Of a stretch of 64,000 bases of DNA, positions 55,665 to 64,000 are shown in pieces. The notes below the pieces were generated by a model. That model did not search any database and had not been told where the DNA came from. It worked only from the letters and a program-made list of their open reading frames with translations. Origin of the DNA: Serinicoccus sediminis (GTDB lineage Bacteria; Actinomycetota; Actinomycetes; Actinomycetales; Dermatophilaceae). The stretch spans positions 59,608-123,607 of the forward strand of contig NZ_SDVA01000012.1 of NCBI RefSeq assembly GCF_004153545.1, given 5' to 3'. Made by a program: the position numbers and the translations under genes. Positions within the stretch are counted from its first letter, which is position 1, and each line of letters opens with the position of its first letter.

Positions 55665-57511
55665 CAGCCGACCTGCGGGGACCGGGAGGTCAGCCCCTGC
55701 TGGGCGGAGCGCACGATGGCGAAGGCGTCGCGCAGGTGGCGTCGGTCCAGGCTGCCGAGCTGGCGCGGGTCGAGGTGGCTGTCGGGCGCCTCACCGGCCG
55801 CCACCCGCGCCACCTGGTGACGCAGCCGCAGGTAGGACAGCAGCTCCAGGGCGTCGGAGAGGTCGGTGGCCGACTCCGCCGCGAGCAGACCGGCGTCGCG
55901 GGCCGCCGCCAGCCGCTCCCCGGTGCCGAGCGCCGTCGAGGAGGCCCGCAGGGCGTGCACCCTGGCCAGCTGCACCACGGCCCCGATGCCCCGTTTGAGG
56001 TCGAGGGTGTCCCGGTGCTCCCCGGCGTCCTCCAGCACGAAGCCGCGGAAGAAGCCGATGGGCGGACGCATGCGGGCCGCCTGGGCGGTGAGGTGGGCGA
56101 GCAGCAGGTCCGAGCGGCCCCCCATCGGCACCACCTCGGCGCGCAGCGTGTCGACGAGCCCGGCGTCGCCGTCCACGGCCCGCATGTCGTAGAAGATCGC
56201 CGCCCGCAGCACGGCGTCCGGGGTCGGCTCGTCGCTCCAGCGGCCGAACTGCGCCCTCCACCCGCCCAGCCGCAGCCGCCACCGCGGGTTGGTCGCCATG
56301 GCACCACCGGCGCACCGTGGGCGACCGCAGGCCTCCAGGCCCTCGGTGACCCGCTCGGCCAGGGCGGCCCACCACGGGTCCGCCGGGTCGGCGTCGTCGG
56401 CCAGCACCAGGGCATGGTCCTGGTCGCTCCCCAGCCCCTGCTCCTCCCGGGCGGTGGAGCCCAGGGCGGTCCACGCGTAGCGGCCGGGGGCGGGCCCGAG
56501 GTCGGCCTCGGCGAGCGCGACGAGCCTCCTCGTCAGGGCGTCGGTGAGGGCCGCGAGGACCCGGCCGACGTCCGCGGCGCTGGCGTCCTCCCGGACCAGC
56601 TGTGCCACCACGGCGGGGACGCGGGCCGCCTGCTCGACCACGCCCGGCACGTCCTGCTGCCGCTGGACGTCGGCCACCACATAGACCGGGTTGGAGCGCT
56701 CGAGGCGGACCAGGTCGGTGGTGGTGACCAGCCCAAGGACCTGCCCGTCCTCGACGACCGGCAGGTGGTGGATGTTGCGCCCGGTCATCTCCAGCATCGC
56801 CTCGAGGGCCAGGGCCCGGGCGGGCAGGGTCACCGGGTCGGCCGTCATCACCTCGCTCACCGGACGGTCCGGGGCGACCCCCGCGGCCAGCACCCGGCGG
56901 CGCAGGTCGCGGTCGGTGACGATGCCGAGCAGCGCGCCGTCCTGCATGACGAGCAGCGACGAGACCCCGGCCCGGGTCATGACCCGGGCGCCCTCGGCGA
57001 CCGTGGCCGACGGCGCGACCGACACCGGCTCGCCGCGCAACAGCTCGCGGACCGAGGTCTTGAGCACGGCGGACCCGCGCACGGGAGCCTGCAGCTGGGT
57101 GATCGCCGCGGTGATGCGGCCGTGGTGGGTCGCGGCGAAGTGCACCGCCACGGCCGGGTGCTCGGCGACGAGGGCGTCGAAGTCCGCCTGCGGCAGCTCG
57201 AGCAGCAGGGTGTCCTCCCGGGCGGTGGCGGCATACCGGGCGGGGACGTGCTCGACCAGCGCGGACATCCCGAAGCCGCCGCCGGCACCCACCCGGTCGA
57301 CGAGGCGCCCCTCGTCGGTGATGTCGACGGCCCCGGAGCGGACGAGGTAGAGCCGGTCCCCCGGGTCGCCGGGGCTGAGCACCACGGTGCCGCGCCGGGC
57401 GTAGCTGACCGAGCAGCGCGACGGCAGGCGGTCGAGGACGTCGTCCGGGAGCGCGTCGAAGGGCGGGTGCTGCGCGAGGAAGTCCCGGATCTCGGCGAGC
57501 TCGACGTCCAC
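55664..57511 (-). CDS. cNMP-binding/CBS-pair/DUF294 nucleotidyltransferase-like protein
   Basis: 615 residues. A cyclic-nucleotide-binding-type domain (about 10-130, with GDRLYLVRSGAVDITDEG) is followed by two CBS domains (about 150-270) and a DUF294 putative nucleotidyltransferase domain (GSTAREEQGLGSDQDHALVL, with the G-S and D-x-D pattern) plus its C-terminal helical partner. The layout resembles GlnD-like regulators of unknown substrate. GTG start. It is 10 bp downstream of menG and leads into the exonuclease gene. Confidence 0.87.
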   Translation of the reverse strand: MDVELAEIRDFLAQHPPFDALPDDVLDRLPSRCSVSYARRGTVVLSPGDPGDRLYLVRSGAVDITDEGRLVDRVGAGGGFGMSALVEHVPARYAATAREDTLLLELPQADFDALVAEHPAVAVHFAATHHGRITAAITQLQAPVRGSAVLKTSVRELLRGEPVSVAPSATVAEGARVMTRAGVSSLLVMQDGALLGIVTDRDLRRRVLAAGVAPDRPVSEVMTADPVTLPARALALEAMLEMTGRNIHHLPVVEDGQVLGLVTTTDLVRLERSNPVYVVADVQRQQDVPGVVEQAARVPAVVAQLVREDASAADVGRVLAALTDALTRRLVALAEADLGPAPGRYAWTALGSTAREEQGLGSDQDHALVLADDADPADPWWAALAERVTEGLEACGRPRCAGGAMATNPRWRLRLGGWRAQFGRWSDEPTPDAVLRAAIFYDMRAVDGDAGLVDTLRAEVVPMGGRSDLLLAHLTAQAARMRPPIGFFRGFVLEDAGEHRDTLDLKRGIGAVVQLARVHALRASSTALGTGERLAAARDAGLLAAESATDLSDALELLSYLRLRHQVARVAAGEAPDSHLDPRQLGSLDRRHLRDAFAIVRSAQQGLTSRSPQVG

Positions 57512-57521
57512 GGCGCTGCTC

Positions 57522-58301
57522 CTACACCGTGTCGCCGGGTATGCCGTCGCTCCCCGCCGCCGCCGCGGCGCCCGTCGTCCCGGCCCCCGGCTCGGGGGTG
57601 TCGTGGGGCGCGACGGCGTGGTGGAGGGCGACCACCCCGCCGGTGAGGTTGCGCCACCGCACCCGCTGCCAGCCGGCCGCCCGCACCTGCTCGGCCAGCT
57701 CCCGCTGGGGCGGCCAGGCGCGGATGGACTCGGCGAGGTAGACGTAGGACTCGGGGTTCGAGCTGACCCGGCGGGCGACCTGCGGCAGTGCCCGCATGAG
57801 GTAGTTGCGGTAGACCGTCGAGAAGACCGGCACCACCGGCCGGCTGAACTCGCAGACCACCAGCCGCCCGCCCGGCCGGACCACCCGGCGGAACTCGCGC
57901 AGGGCGGCGCCCGTGTCGGCGACGTTGCGCAGGCCGAAGCTCATCGTCACGACGTCGAAGGCGCCGTCGACGAAGGGCAGCCGCATCGCGTCGGCGGCGG
58001 TGAAGGGGAGGTCGGGACGGCGGCGGTAGCCCTCGGCGAGCATGCCGTGGGAGAAGTCGGCCGGCACGACCTGCACGCCGCGGTCGGCATAGGGCTCGCT
58101 GGACGTGCCGGTGCCCGCGGCGATGTCGAGCACCCGCTCCCCGGGGGCCGCGTCGACCGCCCGGACCACCGCCCGCCGCCACAGGTGGTCGATGCCGCCG
58201 GTGAGGACGGTGTTGGTGAGGTCGTAGCGGCGAGCCACGGCGTCGAACATCCGGGCCACCTCGTGCGGCTGCTTGTCCAGGTCGGCTCGCGTCGGGCTCA
58301 T
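57522..58301 (-). CDS. menG: Demethylmenaquinone methyltransferase
   Basis: 259 residues of the UbiE/MenG family. [20 protein letters not shown] and [12 protein letters not shown] open the protein; the SAM loop [12 protein letters not shown] is at about 57-68, with [20 protein letters not shown] later. It catalyses the last ring methylation of menaquinone. ATG 58301 is chosen because GGGAG is 9-10 bases away; ATG 58310 would abut it. It is divergent from menF with a 38-bp gap. The last ~20 residues are a Gly/Ala tail. Confidence 0.93.
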   Translation of the reverse strand: MSPTRADLDKQPHEVARMFDAVARRYDLTNTVLTGGIDHLWRRAVVRAVDAAPGERVLDIAAGTGTSSEPYADRGVQVVPADFSHGMLAEGYRRRPDLPFTAADAMRLPFVDGAFDVVTMSFGLRNVADTGAALREFRRVVRPGGRLVVCEFSRPVVPVFSTVYRNYLMRALPQVARRVSSNPESYVYLAESIRAWPPQRELAEQVRAAGWQRVRWRNLTGGVVALHHAVAPHDTPEPGAGTTGAAAAAGSDGIPGDTV

Positions 58302-58325
58302 GGCGGGCATTCTCCCACCACCTCC

Positions 58326-58331
58326 TACGAT
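58326..58331 (+). promoter_or_regulatory. Candidate -10 of menF
   Basis: TACGAT ends 8 bases before the menF GTG, again near leaderless spacing, within the menG-menF divergent gap. Confidence 0.35.
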
Positions 58332-58339
58332 GGTCGGCT

Positions 58340-59680
58340 GTGGCTTCGACCCGTCCCCTGCCCCGTCTGCGCGCCCGCACCCTCGCGGTGGACGCGCCCG
58401 GCGACCTGCTCACCCGGATCCCGGACGAGATCGACCCCAGCGACGTGGTGGCCTGGCTGAGGGAGGGGGACGGCCTGGTGGGGTGGGGCCGGGTGGCCGG
58501 TGTGCGCACGAGCGGGCCGGACCGGTTCGACGCCGCCGAGCAGTGGTGGACCGAGGTGCAGGAGCGCGCCGAGGTCGAGGACGGGGTCCGGCTGCCGGGC
58601 ACCGGCCTGGTGACCTTCGGGTCGTTCACCTTCTCCCCCGACTCCGCGGACACCAGCGTGCTGACCATCCCGCGGGTGGTCATCGGCCGCCGGGACGGCC
58701 TGGCCTGGGTGACCCAGGTGGTGGTCGACGACGAGCCGTGGCCCGCCGCGCACCCGGCCGAGCTGCTGGGGCGGACCAACGCCGACATCGAGGTGCTGGA
58801 CCCGTTGGTGGAGTCCCCCGGCGCGGTCGCCGCCGACCGGTGGCCGGTGGTCGTGGAGCAGGCCGTGCAGCGGATCGGCCGGGGCGACGTCGAGAAGGTG
58901 GTGCTCGCCCGGGACGTCGAGGTGCGGCACCGGGACGGCCAGGTCGTCCGGCTGGCGCCGGTGCTCGAGCGGCTGGAGAAGAGGTATGCCGCGACCTGGA
59001 CCTTCGCGGTCGAGGGCCTGGTGGGGGCCACCCCGGAGATGCTGGTGCGGCTGCAGGGCGGCCGGGCCCGCTCGCGCGTCCTGGCCGGCACGATCCGGCG
59101 GCCCAACGGCATACCGGTCCGGCGGGTCGGTGACGCGCTCGCGACCGCAGCGGACCTGGAGCACCCGGTCGACCCGCGGCTGCGGCTGGTCAGCAGCGAG
59201 AAGGACCTCGACGAGCACGCCTTCGCGGTGCGCTCGGTCGCGGAGGCGCTGGCGCCGCACTGCGCCGAGCTCGTGGTGCCGGAGGCGCCCTACGTGCTGG
59301 AGCTGCCCGACGTCTACCACCTCGCGAGCGACCTCACCGGGACGATGCGCAGCGGCGCCACCTCGCTGCGCCTGGCCGCGGCCCTGCACCCGTCGGCCGC
59401 GGTGTGCGGCACCCCGACCGGGCCCGCCGCCCGGCTCATCGCGGAGCTGGAGGGGATGGACCGGGGTCGCTACGCCGGTCCGGTCGGGTGGATGGACGCC
59501 TCCGGCGACGGCGACTGGGGCATCGCGCTGCGCTGCGGCGAGCTCGCCGACGACCGCCACTCCATGCGGCTCTTCGCCGGCGGCGGGATCGTGGCCGCCT
59601 CGGACCCCCGGGCCGAGCTCGCCGAGACCGAGGTCAAGCTGACCGCCATGCGGCACGCCCTCGGGCTCGGCGGCGCCTGA
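58340..59680 (+). CDS. menF: Isochorismate synthase
   Basis: 446 residues of the chorismate-binding family. [15 protein letters not shown] places the catalytic base K186; [41 protein letters not shown] and [12 protein letters not shown] complete the active-site and Mg motifs. It converts chorismate to isochorismate, the first menaquinone step, and feeds MenD encoded 3 kb downstream. GTG start. A salicylate-type isochorismate synthase is less likely given the menaquinone context. Confidence 0.92.
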   Translation: MASTRPLPRLRARTLAVDAPGDLLTRIPDEIDPSDVVAWLREGDGLVGWGRVAGVRTSGPDRFDAAEQWWTEVQERAEVEDGVRLPGTGLVTFGSFTFSPDSADTSVLTIPRVVIGRRDGLAWVTQVVVDDEPWPAAHPAELLGRTNADIEVLDPLVESPGAVAADRWPVVVEQAVQRIGRGDVEKVVLARDVEVRHRDGQVVRLAPVLERLEKRYAATWTFAVEGLVGATPEMLVRLQGGRARSRVLAGTIRRPNGIPVRRVGDALATAADLEHPVDPRLRLVSSEKDLDEHAFAVRSVAEALAPHCAELVVPEAPYVLELPDVYHLASDLTGTMRSGATSLRLAAALHPSAAVCGTPTGPAARLIAELEGMDRGRYAGPVGWMDASGDGDWGIALRCGELADDRHSMRLFAGGGIVAASDPRAELAETEVKLTAMRHALGLGGA

Positions 59681-59834
59681 CCGGTACGGGCCGCCGGTCG
59701 TATCGACGTCGCCCCGCCGCCCTCCCTGCGACTGCACGCCGGGACGTCACTCGACAGCCTCCTCGCGGGGGCTCGAGGAGGACATGACGGCTCAGGGACG
59801 ACCACGGGTCGGTCGCCACGTCCTCGGCGGACAG

Positions 59835-59886
59835 CTGCCCGTGCCTCCGGCGCAGCGGCGCTGCCCGTGCCTCCGGCGCAGCGGCG
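59835..59886. repeat. Perfect 26-bp tandem duplication
   Basis: Bases 59835-59860 are repeated exactly at 59861-59886 in the 241-bp gap between convergent menF and the MFS gene. Each unit contains CTCCGGCGCAGCGGCG. The rest of the gap (59681-59921) shows no gene. Confidence 0.85.
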
Positions 59887-59921
59887 CCTGGTCGAGACCG
59901 TGGGCGGCCGCAGGGTGAGCA

Positions 59922-61229
59922 TCACCCCACGATGGAGGACGCCGACCGGGTGCGGCCACGGCTCTTCTCCCGCATGACCGGGGAGAGCACGAGCAGCAGG
60001 CCGAGGAAGCCGACGACGACGAAGAGCGCGCGGTCCAGGCCGACCTCCCTGGCCAGCAGGCCGATGGTCGGTGCCCCGAAGAGGAACGCGCCGTAGGCGA
60101 TCGTGGACACGACGGTGATGGCGCGGTTGCCGCGCCCGGGCACCTCGCCGGCGGCGGAGATCGCGGCGGGGAAGATCGTCGCGACGCCGAGACCCCACAG
60201 CAGGCCGCCGAGCAGCGCCAGCGTCAGCGACGAGCTGAGCGTGACGACGAGGATGGCGACCGCGGCGAGCACGCCCCCGGTGCGCACGACCGCGGCCCGG
60301 CCGAAGCGCTCGATGGCGGGACCGCCCAGCAGCCGGCCCACCATCATCGTGAGGTTGAACGCGGTGAGCGTCAGGGCGCCGAAGGCCGCCGGCGCGCCGT
60401 GCACGTCGACGAGCAGCAGCGCCAGCCAGTCGTTGGCCGACCCCTCGGCCAGCGCCCCAGCCAGGCAGATGAGCCCGATGAGGATCTCCACGGAGGTGAC
60501 GCCGCGGCGGGCCGGACGCTCCTGCGCCGTGACCACCGCCGCCTCGGCCGCCCCCGCCGTCGGCTCGCCCACCGCCTCACCGCCCGGGTCCGCGGACGCG
60601 GCGGTCGCAGCCGCCGGGGCACCCGCCCGCGAGTCGTCGGCGCCGCTCTCCTCGACGTCGTCCGGGGCGACCTCGGGCACGAACCGGCTGGCACCCCATA
60701 CCCCCGCCACGGCGGCGACCGCCGCCAGCACCGGCAGCTGTCCCAGCCCGACGCCGAGCCAGGCCGCGAGCGCCCCCGAGCCGGCCCCCAGCACGGCTCC
60801 CCCGGAGAACGCGGCGTGCAGGAAGGGCATGAGCGAGCGGGACCGGGCCTGCTCGACGTGGGTGCCCTGGATGTTCATGGCGACGTCCCAGACGCCGACG
60901 TTGGTGCCGGTCAGCACGAGCACGACGAGGAGCACCGGCACCGACGGCACGGCCGCGACGGCCGCCCAGCCCAGGCACCCCAGCAGGACCGCCACCGTGA
61001 CGACCCGCCGGCTGCCGAACCGGTCGACCAGCCACCCGGTGAACGGCATGGCCAGCAGCGAGCCCAGCCCCATCCCCATGAGCGCCAGCCCGAGGGCGCC
61101 GGTGTCCGCGCCGAGCTGGTCGCGCACCGCCGGCACGCGGGCGAGCGCCTGGCCCATGACGAACCCGGCGCTGGCGAAGACCACCAGCACGGCCAGCACC
61201 GAACCGCGCGCGTCACGCTCCACGGGCAT
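59922..61229 (-). CDS. MFS transporter (YbjJ/fucose-permease-like)
   Basis: 435 residues with twelve membrane segments in two halves. DRFGSRRVV is motif A of the first half; WDVAMNIQGTHVEQARSRSL followed by MPFLHAAFSGGAVLG is typical of the YbjJ-type subgroup. An ~60-residue acidic, alanine-rich loop (about 190-250) separates the halves. Substrate unknown. ATG 61229 has GAGGAGGAGC just upstream. Confidence 0.83.
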   Translation of the reverse strand: MPVERDARGSVLAVLVVFASAGFVMGQALARVPAVRDQLGADTGALGLALMGMGLGSLLAMPFTGWLVDRFGSRRVVTVAVLLGCLGWAAVAAVPSVPVLLVVLVLTGTNVGVWDVAMNIQGTHVEQARSRSLMPFLHAAFSGGAVLGAGSGALAAWLGVGLGQLPVLAAVAAVAGVWGASRFVPEVAPDDVEESGADDSRAGAPAAATAASADPGGEAVGEPTAGAAEAAVVTAQERPARRGVTSVEILIGLICLAGALAEGSANDWLALLLVDVHGAPAAFGALTLTAFNLTMMVGRLLGGPAIERFGRAAVVRTGGVLAAVAILVVTLSSSLTLALLGGLLWGLGVATIFPAAISAAGEVPGRGNRAITVVSTIAYGAFLFGAPTIGLLAREVGLDRALFVVVGFLGLLLVLSPVMREKSRGRTRSASSIVG

Positions 61230-61295
61230 GCTCCTCCTCGGCGTCGTCCTCGAAAATTCCCCGGCCCACCAGCCTAGTTGGTCCACACTGTCCCG

Positions 61296-62609
61296 GTGAC
61301 CACCTCGCCCCCCGCCCTCGTGGACCTCACCCCTGACGACCTCCCGCGCATCCGGGACCTGGTCGAGACCGTCTGGTTCTCCGTCGTCCCGGGCAAGACC
61401 CTGCAGCACCTCGACGACGAGATCGACCTGCGGCACGCCCGCGGGGTCCCCCGACCCGGCGGGCCGTTGCCCGGCGAGGCGTCCGGCGCCGCGCCGCTGC
61501 TCGGTCTCTACAGCGCCTTCGACCTCGGGCTGATGGTCCCCGCCGCCGGTGGCGGCCTCACCCGGGTGCCGATGGACGGGCTGACGATGGTCAGCGTGCA
61601 CCCCGACGCGCGGCGCCAGGGCGTCCTGCGCCGGATGATGACCGACCACCTGCACCGCGTCCACGAGCGCGGGGAGTCCTCCCTCGCCGGGCTGCACGCC
61701 TCCGAGCCGGCCATCTACGGACGCTTCGGCTACGGCCACGCCAGTGCCGACGCCAAGCTGACGGTCGGCCGCGGGACGACGCTGCGAGCGCCCGAGGCCC
61801 TGAGCCGGCAGGCCGACGAGATCCGCACGCACGTCACTGTGCTCGACACGCAGGAGGCGCTCGCCACCGTCCACCGGGCCCACCTGACCTGCGCGGAGGT
61901 GACCCTGGGCGCGGTCACCCGCCCGGCGTCCATGGAGCAGTCGTGGTTCGCCTTCCGCGACCACCCCAAGGCCCGAGCCAGCAAGGAGCCGAGCCGGGTG
62001 ATGTTCGCCCGCCGGGGCGAGGAGCTGACCGGGTACGCCGTGTTCCGGCGGGAGAGCAGGTGGGACGACGCGCAGCCCGCGGGCGAGGTGGGCGTGGACG
62101 AGCTGGCCGCCGTCGACCACGCGTCGCTGCTGGCGCTGGCCCGTCGCCTCGTCGACATGGACCTGACCAGCCGCACCGTCTTCTGGTCGCGCCCCACGGA
62201 CGACCCGCTGGCCTGGTGGGCGGGCGGACCGCGCTCGGCGCAGATGCGGGTCTTCGACGCCCTGTGGCTACGGCTCGTCGACGTGCCGCGGGCGCTGCGC
62301 GAGCGCGGCTACGCCCCGGGGGCGCCGCTGGACCTCGTCGTGCAGGTCGACGACAAGGTATGCCCGTGGAACGCCGGTCGGTGGCGTGTCCAGGTCGACG
62401 GCGACGGGTCGGCGCAGGTGGGCCCCTCCGACGCCGAGCCCGACCTGGTGACGCCGGTGGCGGCGCTGGGCGCGGCATACCTCGGCGGGCGGACGCTGCT
62501 CGCCCAGGTGCCCACCCTCGGCGTGGAGGAGCGCGCACCCGGTGCCGTGGCCGCGCTCTCGCGGGCGATGCGGGCCGACCGTGAGCCGGTGCCGGCGATC
62601 GGCTTCTAG
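61296..62609 (+). CDS. Eis-family N-acetyltransferase
   Basis: 437 residues. The N-terminal GNAT region has MVSVHPDARRQGVLRRMM (acetyl-CoA loop) and SEPAIYGRFGYGHA with the tyrosine used as general acid in Eis; a second GNAT-like and an SCP2-like C-terminal part follow. The protein ends in PAIGF, a C-terminal phenylalanine as in mycobacterial Eis, whose terminal carboxylate acts as general base. Eis enzymes acetylate aminoglycosides and other amines at several positions. GTG 61296 is preferred to TTG 61278 because the fold begins just after it. Confidence 0.87.
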   Translation: MTTSPPALVDLTPDDLPRIRDLVETVWFSVVPGKTLQHLDDEIDLRHARGVPRPGGPLPGEASGAAPLLGLYSAFDLGLMVPAAGGGLTRVPMDGLTMVSVHPDARRQGVLRRMMTDHLHRVHERGESSLAGLHASEPAIYGRFGYGHASADAKLTVGRGTTLRAPEALSRQADEIRTHVTVLDTQEALATVHRAHLTCAEVTLGAVTRPASMEQSWFAFRDHPKARASKEPSRVMFARRGEELTGYAVFRRESRWDDAQPAGEVGVDELAAVDHASLLALARRLVDMDLTSRTVFWSRPTDDPLAWWAGGPRSAQMRVFDALWLRLVDVPRALRERGYAPGAPLDLVVQVDDKVCPWNAGRWRVQVDGDGSAQVGPSDAEPDLVTPVAALGAAYLGGRTLLAQVPTLGVEERAPGAVAALSRAMRADREPVPAIGF

Positions 62610-62629
62610 CGCGCTCCACGGTGGTGCGG

Positions 62630-62679
62630 GAACGGTGCTGCACCCTGGTCGCCAGGACGACCGGCGTGCAGCACCGTTC
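62630..62679. terminator. Long bidirectional hairpin between eis-like gene and menD
   Basis: Perfect 14-bp arms, 62630-62643 and 62666-62679, flank a 22-base loop that itself contains CCTGG-TCG-CCAGG. Pairing can extend imperfectly outward (GGTGC against GGCACC). It fits exactly between the convergent stops at 62609 and 62691. Confidence 0.8.
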
Positions 62680-62690
62680 TGGCACCGGGA

Positions 62691-64000
62691 TCAGCGCAGG
62701 GCGTCGCGGACCCGCCGGTGGCTCGCCCGGTCGACCGGCACCTCGAGCACCCTGAGCCCGCCGTCCCGCTCGGCCAGCAGGCTCCGTAGCGAGCCCAGCG
62801 AGGTCACCCGTTCGTGCCGCACGCCGTGGGCGGCGCACAGCGCGCCCAGGTCGGTGCCGTGCGGGGTGCCGAAGACGCGCTCGGCCGCGGCCGCGCCCAG
62901 GGGGGTGGCGAGACGCGCGGGGTCGCCGTACTCCAGCGTGGAGAAGATGCCGCCCCCGTCGTCGTTGACCACGACGAGCATGAGGTCGGGGCGCGGCTCG
63001 CCGGGCCCGATGAGCAGGCCGCCGGCGTCGTGCAGGAACGTGAGGTCGCCCATGAGGGCGACGACCCGGGGCGGGGCGGCCGGCGGCTCCTCCCCCTGCA
63101 CCGCGAGCGCCACGCCCACGGCGGTGGACACCGTCCCGTCGATCCCGGCGAGGCCACGGTTGGCGACCACCCGGGCCGGGGCGGCGTCGCCGTCCAGCGC
63201 CAGGGCCAGGTCGCGGGGCGCGGTGGAGGAGCCGAGCACGAGCACGTCCTGGGCGGTGAGGACGCCGGCCACCGCGCGGGCGACGCCGACTCCGGTCGGC
63301 TCCGGCCCGGCCGCCGCGCTGACCGCCCCGGAGAGCGCCGCCCCGGCCGCGGTCCAGGCGTCGACCCACGCCGTGGCCCCGGAATGCCGCTGCGGTGCAG
63401 CCACCAGGGCGCCGACGCCGTGCACGCGGCTCACGACGTGCGAGGGGTCGGTCCACCGCTCGTGCCCGGCGACCTGCTCCACGACCACGCCGGGCAGCCG
63501 CAGCAGCGCGCCGAGCTCGCGGAAGCGGGTGAGCCGCCCCACGACGACCACCCGGTCCGGCACCAGCTGCGCGAGCTCGCCCCGGGCGACCGCGCCGGCG
63601 ACCAGCGGGCCGACGACGCCGGCCAGCAACGCGGTAAAGCCGAGCGCGGCGAAGGAGGCGCGCGAGGCGGCCGCCCCCCGACCCCGGGGGAACAGGGCGG
63701 GCATCCCCAGCTGCTGCCCCGCGACGGGCACACCGACGAGCACGCCCCGCGCGCGCGGCTCACTCACCCCCCGCCGCCGCAGCCGGCCCACGCCACCCCC
63801 GCGCACCCCCATCCCGACCCGGCCGCCCCCGCCCATCCGCACCCCGCGCCGCCGACCGAGCCGGTCGCCGCCCACCAGGCGACCCGCGCCACCCGCACCC
63901 CCCCCCCCCCCCCCGCCCGCGCCCCCCCCCCCCCCGCCGCCCCCCCCCCCCCCGCCCCCCCCCCACCGCCCCCCCCCCCCCCCCCCCCCCGCCCCCCCCC
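62691..64000 (-). CDS. menD: MenD (SEPHCHC synthase), 3' part; 5' part lost in low-complexity sequence
   Basis: The C-terminal TPP domain is clear: LGSSTAPRDLAL, ANRGLAGIDGTVSTAVGVAL, MGDLTFLHDAGGLLIGPGEP and VVNDDGGGIFSTLEYG (the G-D and N-x-D-G-G-G metal/TPP motif). The middle domain is recognisable up to about 63765 (PDRVVVVGRLTRF and, weakly, GMPALFP). MenD combines isochorismate with 2-oxoglutarate-derived succinic semialdehyde. The N-terminal pyrimidine-binding domain should lie beyond, but bases above ~63770 translate to Gly/Arg-rich low complexity and the frame stays open only because poly-C reads as glycine on this strand. Treat as partial. Confidence 0.85.
   Translation of the reverse strand, partial: GGAGGGGGGGRWGGGGGGGGGGGGGGAGGGGGGGAGGAGRLVGGDRLGRRRGVRMGGGGRVGMGVRGGGVGRLRRRGVSEPRARGVLVGVPVAGQQLGMPALFPRGRGAAASRASFAALGFTALLAGVVGPLVAGAVARGELAQLVPDRVVVVGRLTRFRELGALLRLPGVVVEQVAGHERWTDPSHVVSRVHGVGALVAAPQRHSGATAWVDAWTAAGAALSGAVSAAAGPEPTGVGVARAVAGVLTAQDVLVLGSSTAPRDLALALDGDAAPARVVANRGLAGIDGTVSTAVGVALAVQGEEPPAAPPRVVALMGDLTFLHDAGGLLIGPGEPRPDLMLVVVNDDGGGIFSTLEYGDPARLATPLGAAAAERVFGTPHGTDLGALCAAHGVRHERVTSLGSLRSLLAERDGGLRVLEVPVDRASHRRVRDALR
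63885..64000. other. Poly-C low-complexity tract, probable sequence artefact
   Basis: From about 63890 the plus strand is almost only C, with rare single G or A; the degradation starts gradually near 63770. No biological motif is visible, and it interrupts a conserved gene. Confidence 0.8.

Overview
This window comes from a very GC-rich chromosome with dense, tightly overlapping genes, a 14-subunit nuo operon, menaquinone genes, a class II tRNA-Tyr with no encoded CCA, and an Eis-type acetyltransferase. Together these point to an actinobacterium, and the gene content would suit Micrococcales/Intrasporangiaceae relatives; the family-level guess is inference. I saw no insertion sequence, prophage, CRISPR array or rRNA.

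Layout. 1-9.0 kb: the tail of a WYL-domain regulator, a DUF218 membrane protein, ornithine aminotransferase (rocD) with a structured upstream region, two MFS transporters flanking a TetR gene, yajQ, tRNA-Tyr, and an ECF-type sigma factor with a membrane-anchored partner. 9.0-19.8 kb: htpX, then a second, incomplete respiratory complex I cluster on the minus strand, split in two. nuoH-I-J-K-L-M-N (17.6-10.1 kb) and nuoA-B-C (19.8-18.2 kb) are separated by a plus-strand ypeA acetyltransferase, and nuoD, nuoE, nuoF and nuoG are absent. 19.8-35.9 kb: a beta-lactamase-fold lipoprotein 11 bp upstream of the second nuoA, a fructosamine-kinase-like gene, a low-molecular-weight phosphatase, an SDR, a FemAB-like protein, a DksA/TraR-like protein, korAB (2-oxoacid:ferredoxin oxidoreductase), rarD, a TetR-MMPL exporter pair, a PH-domain membrane protein and a PhoX-like phosphatase. 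36-53.4 kb: a complete nuoA-N operon ending in a long-chain polyprenyl diphosphate synthase. 53.5-64 kb: a geranylgeranyl-reductase-family flavoprotein (MenJ-like), an exonuclease/DUF294 pair, menG, menF, an MFS gene, an Eis-like acetyltransferase and the 3' part of menD. The menD frame runs into a poly-C tract that looks like a sequence artefact.

How it fits together. Polyprenyl synthase, MenF, MenD, MenG and the MenJ-like reductase make and modify menaquinone, the acceptor for the 14-subunit NADH dehydrogenase. The second Nuo set has no NADH-input module (NuoEFG). A neighbouring KorAB that would generate reduced ferredoxin suggests, as inference, a ferredoxin-fed complex that must borrow NuoD from the main operon or work without it.

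Two genome-wide signals stand out. The octamer GGTATGCC/GGCATACC occurs 28 times, on both strands and in all reading frames. Several first-in-operon genes have a TANNNT -10 element only 6-8 bases before the start codon, implying leaderless transcripts.
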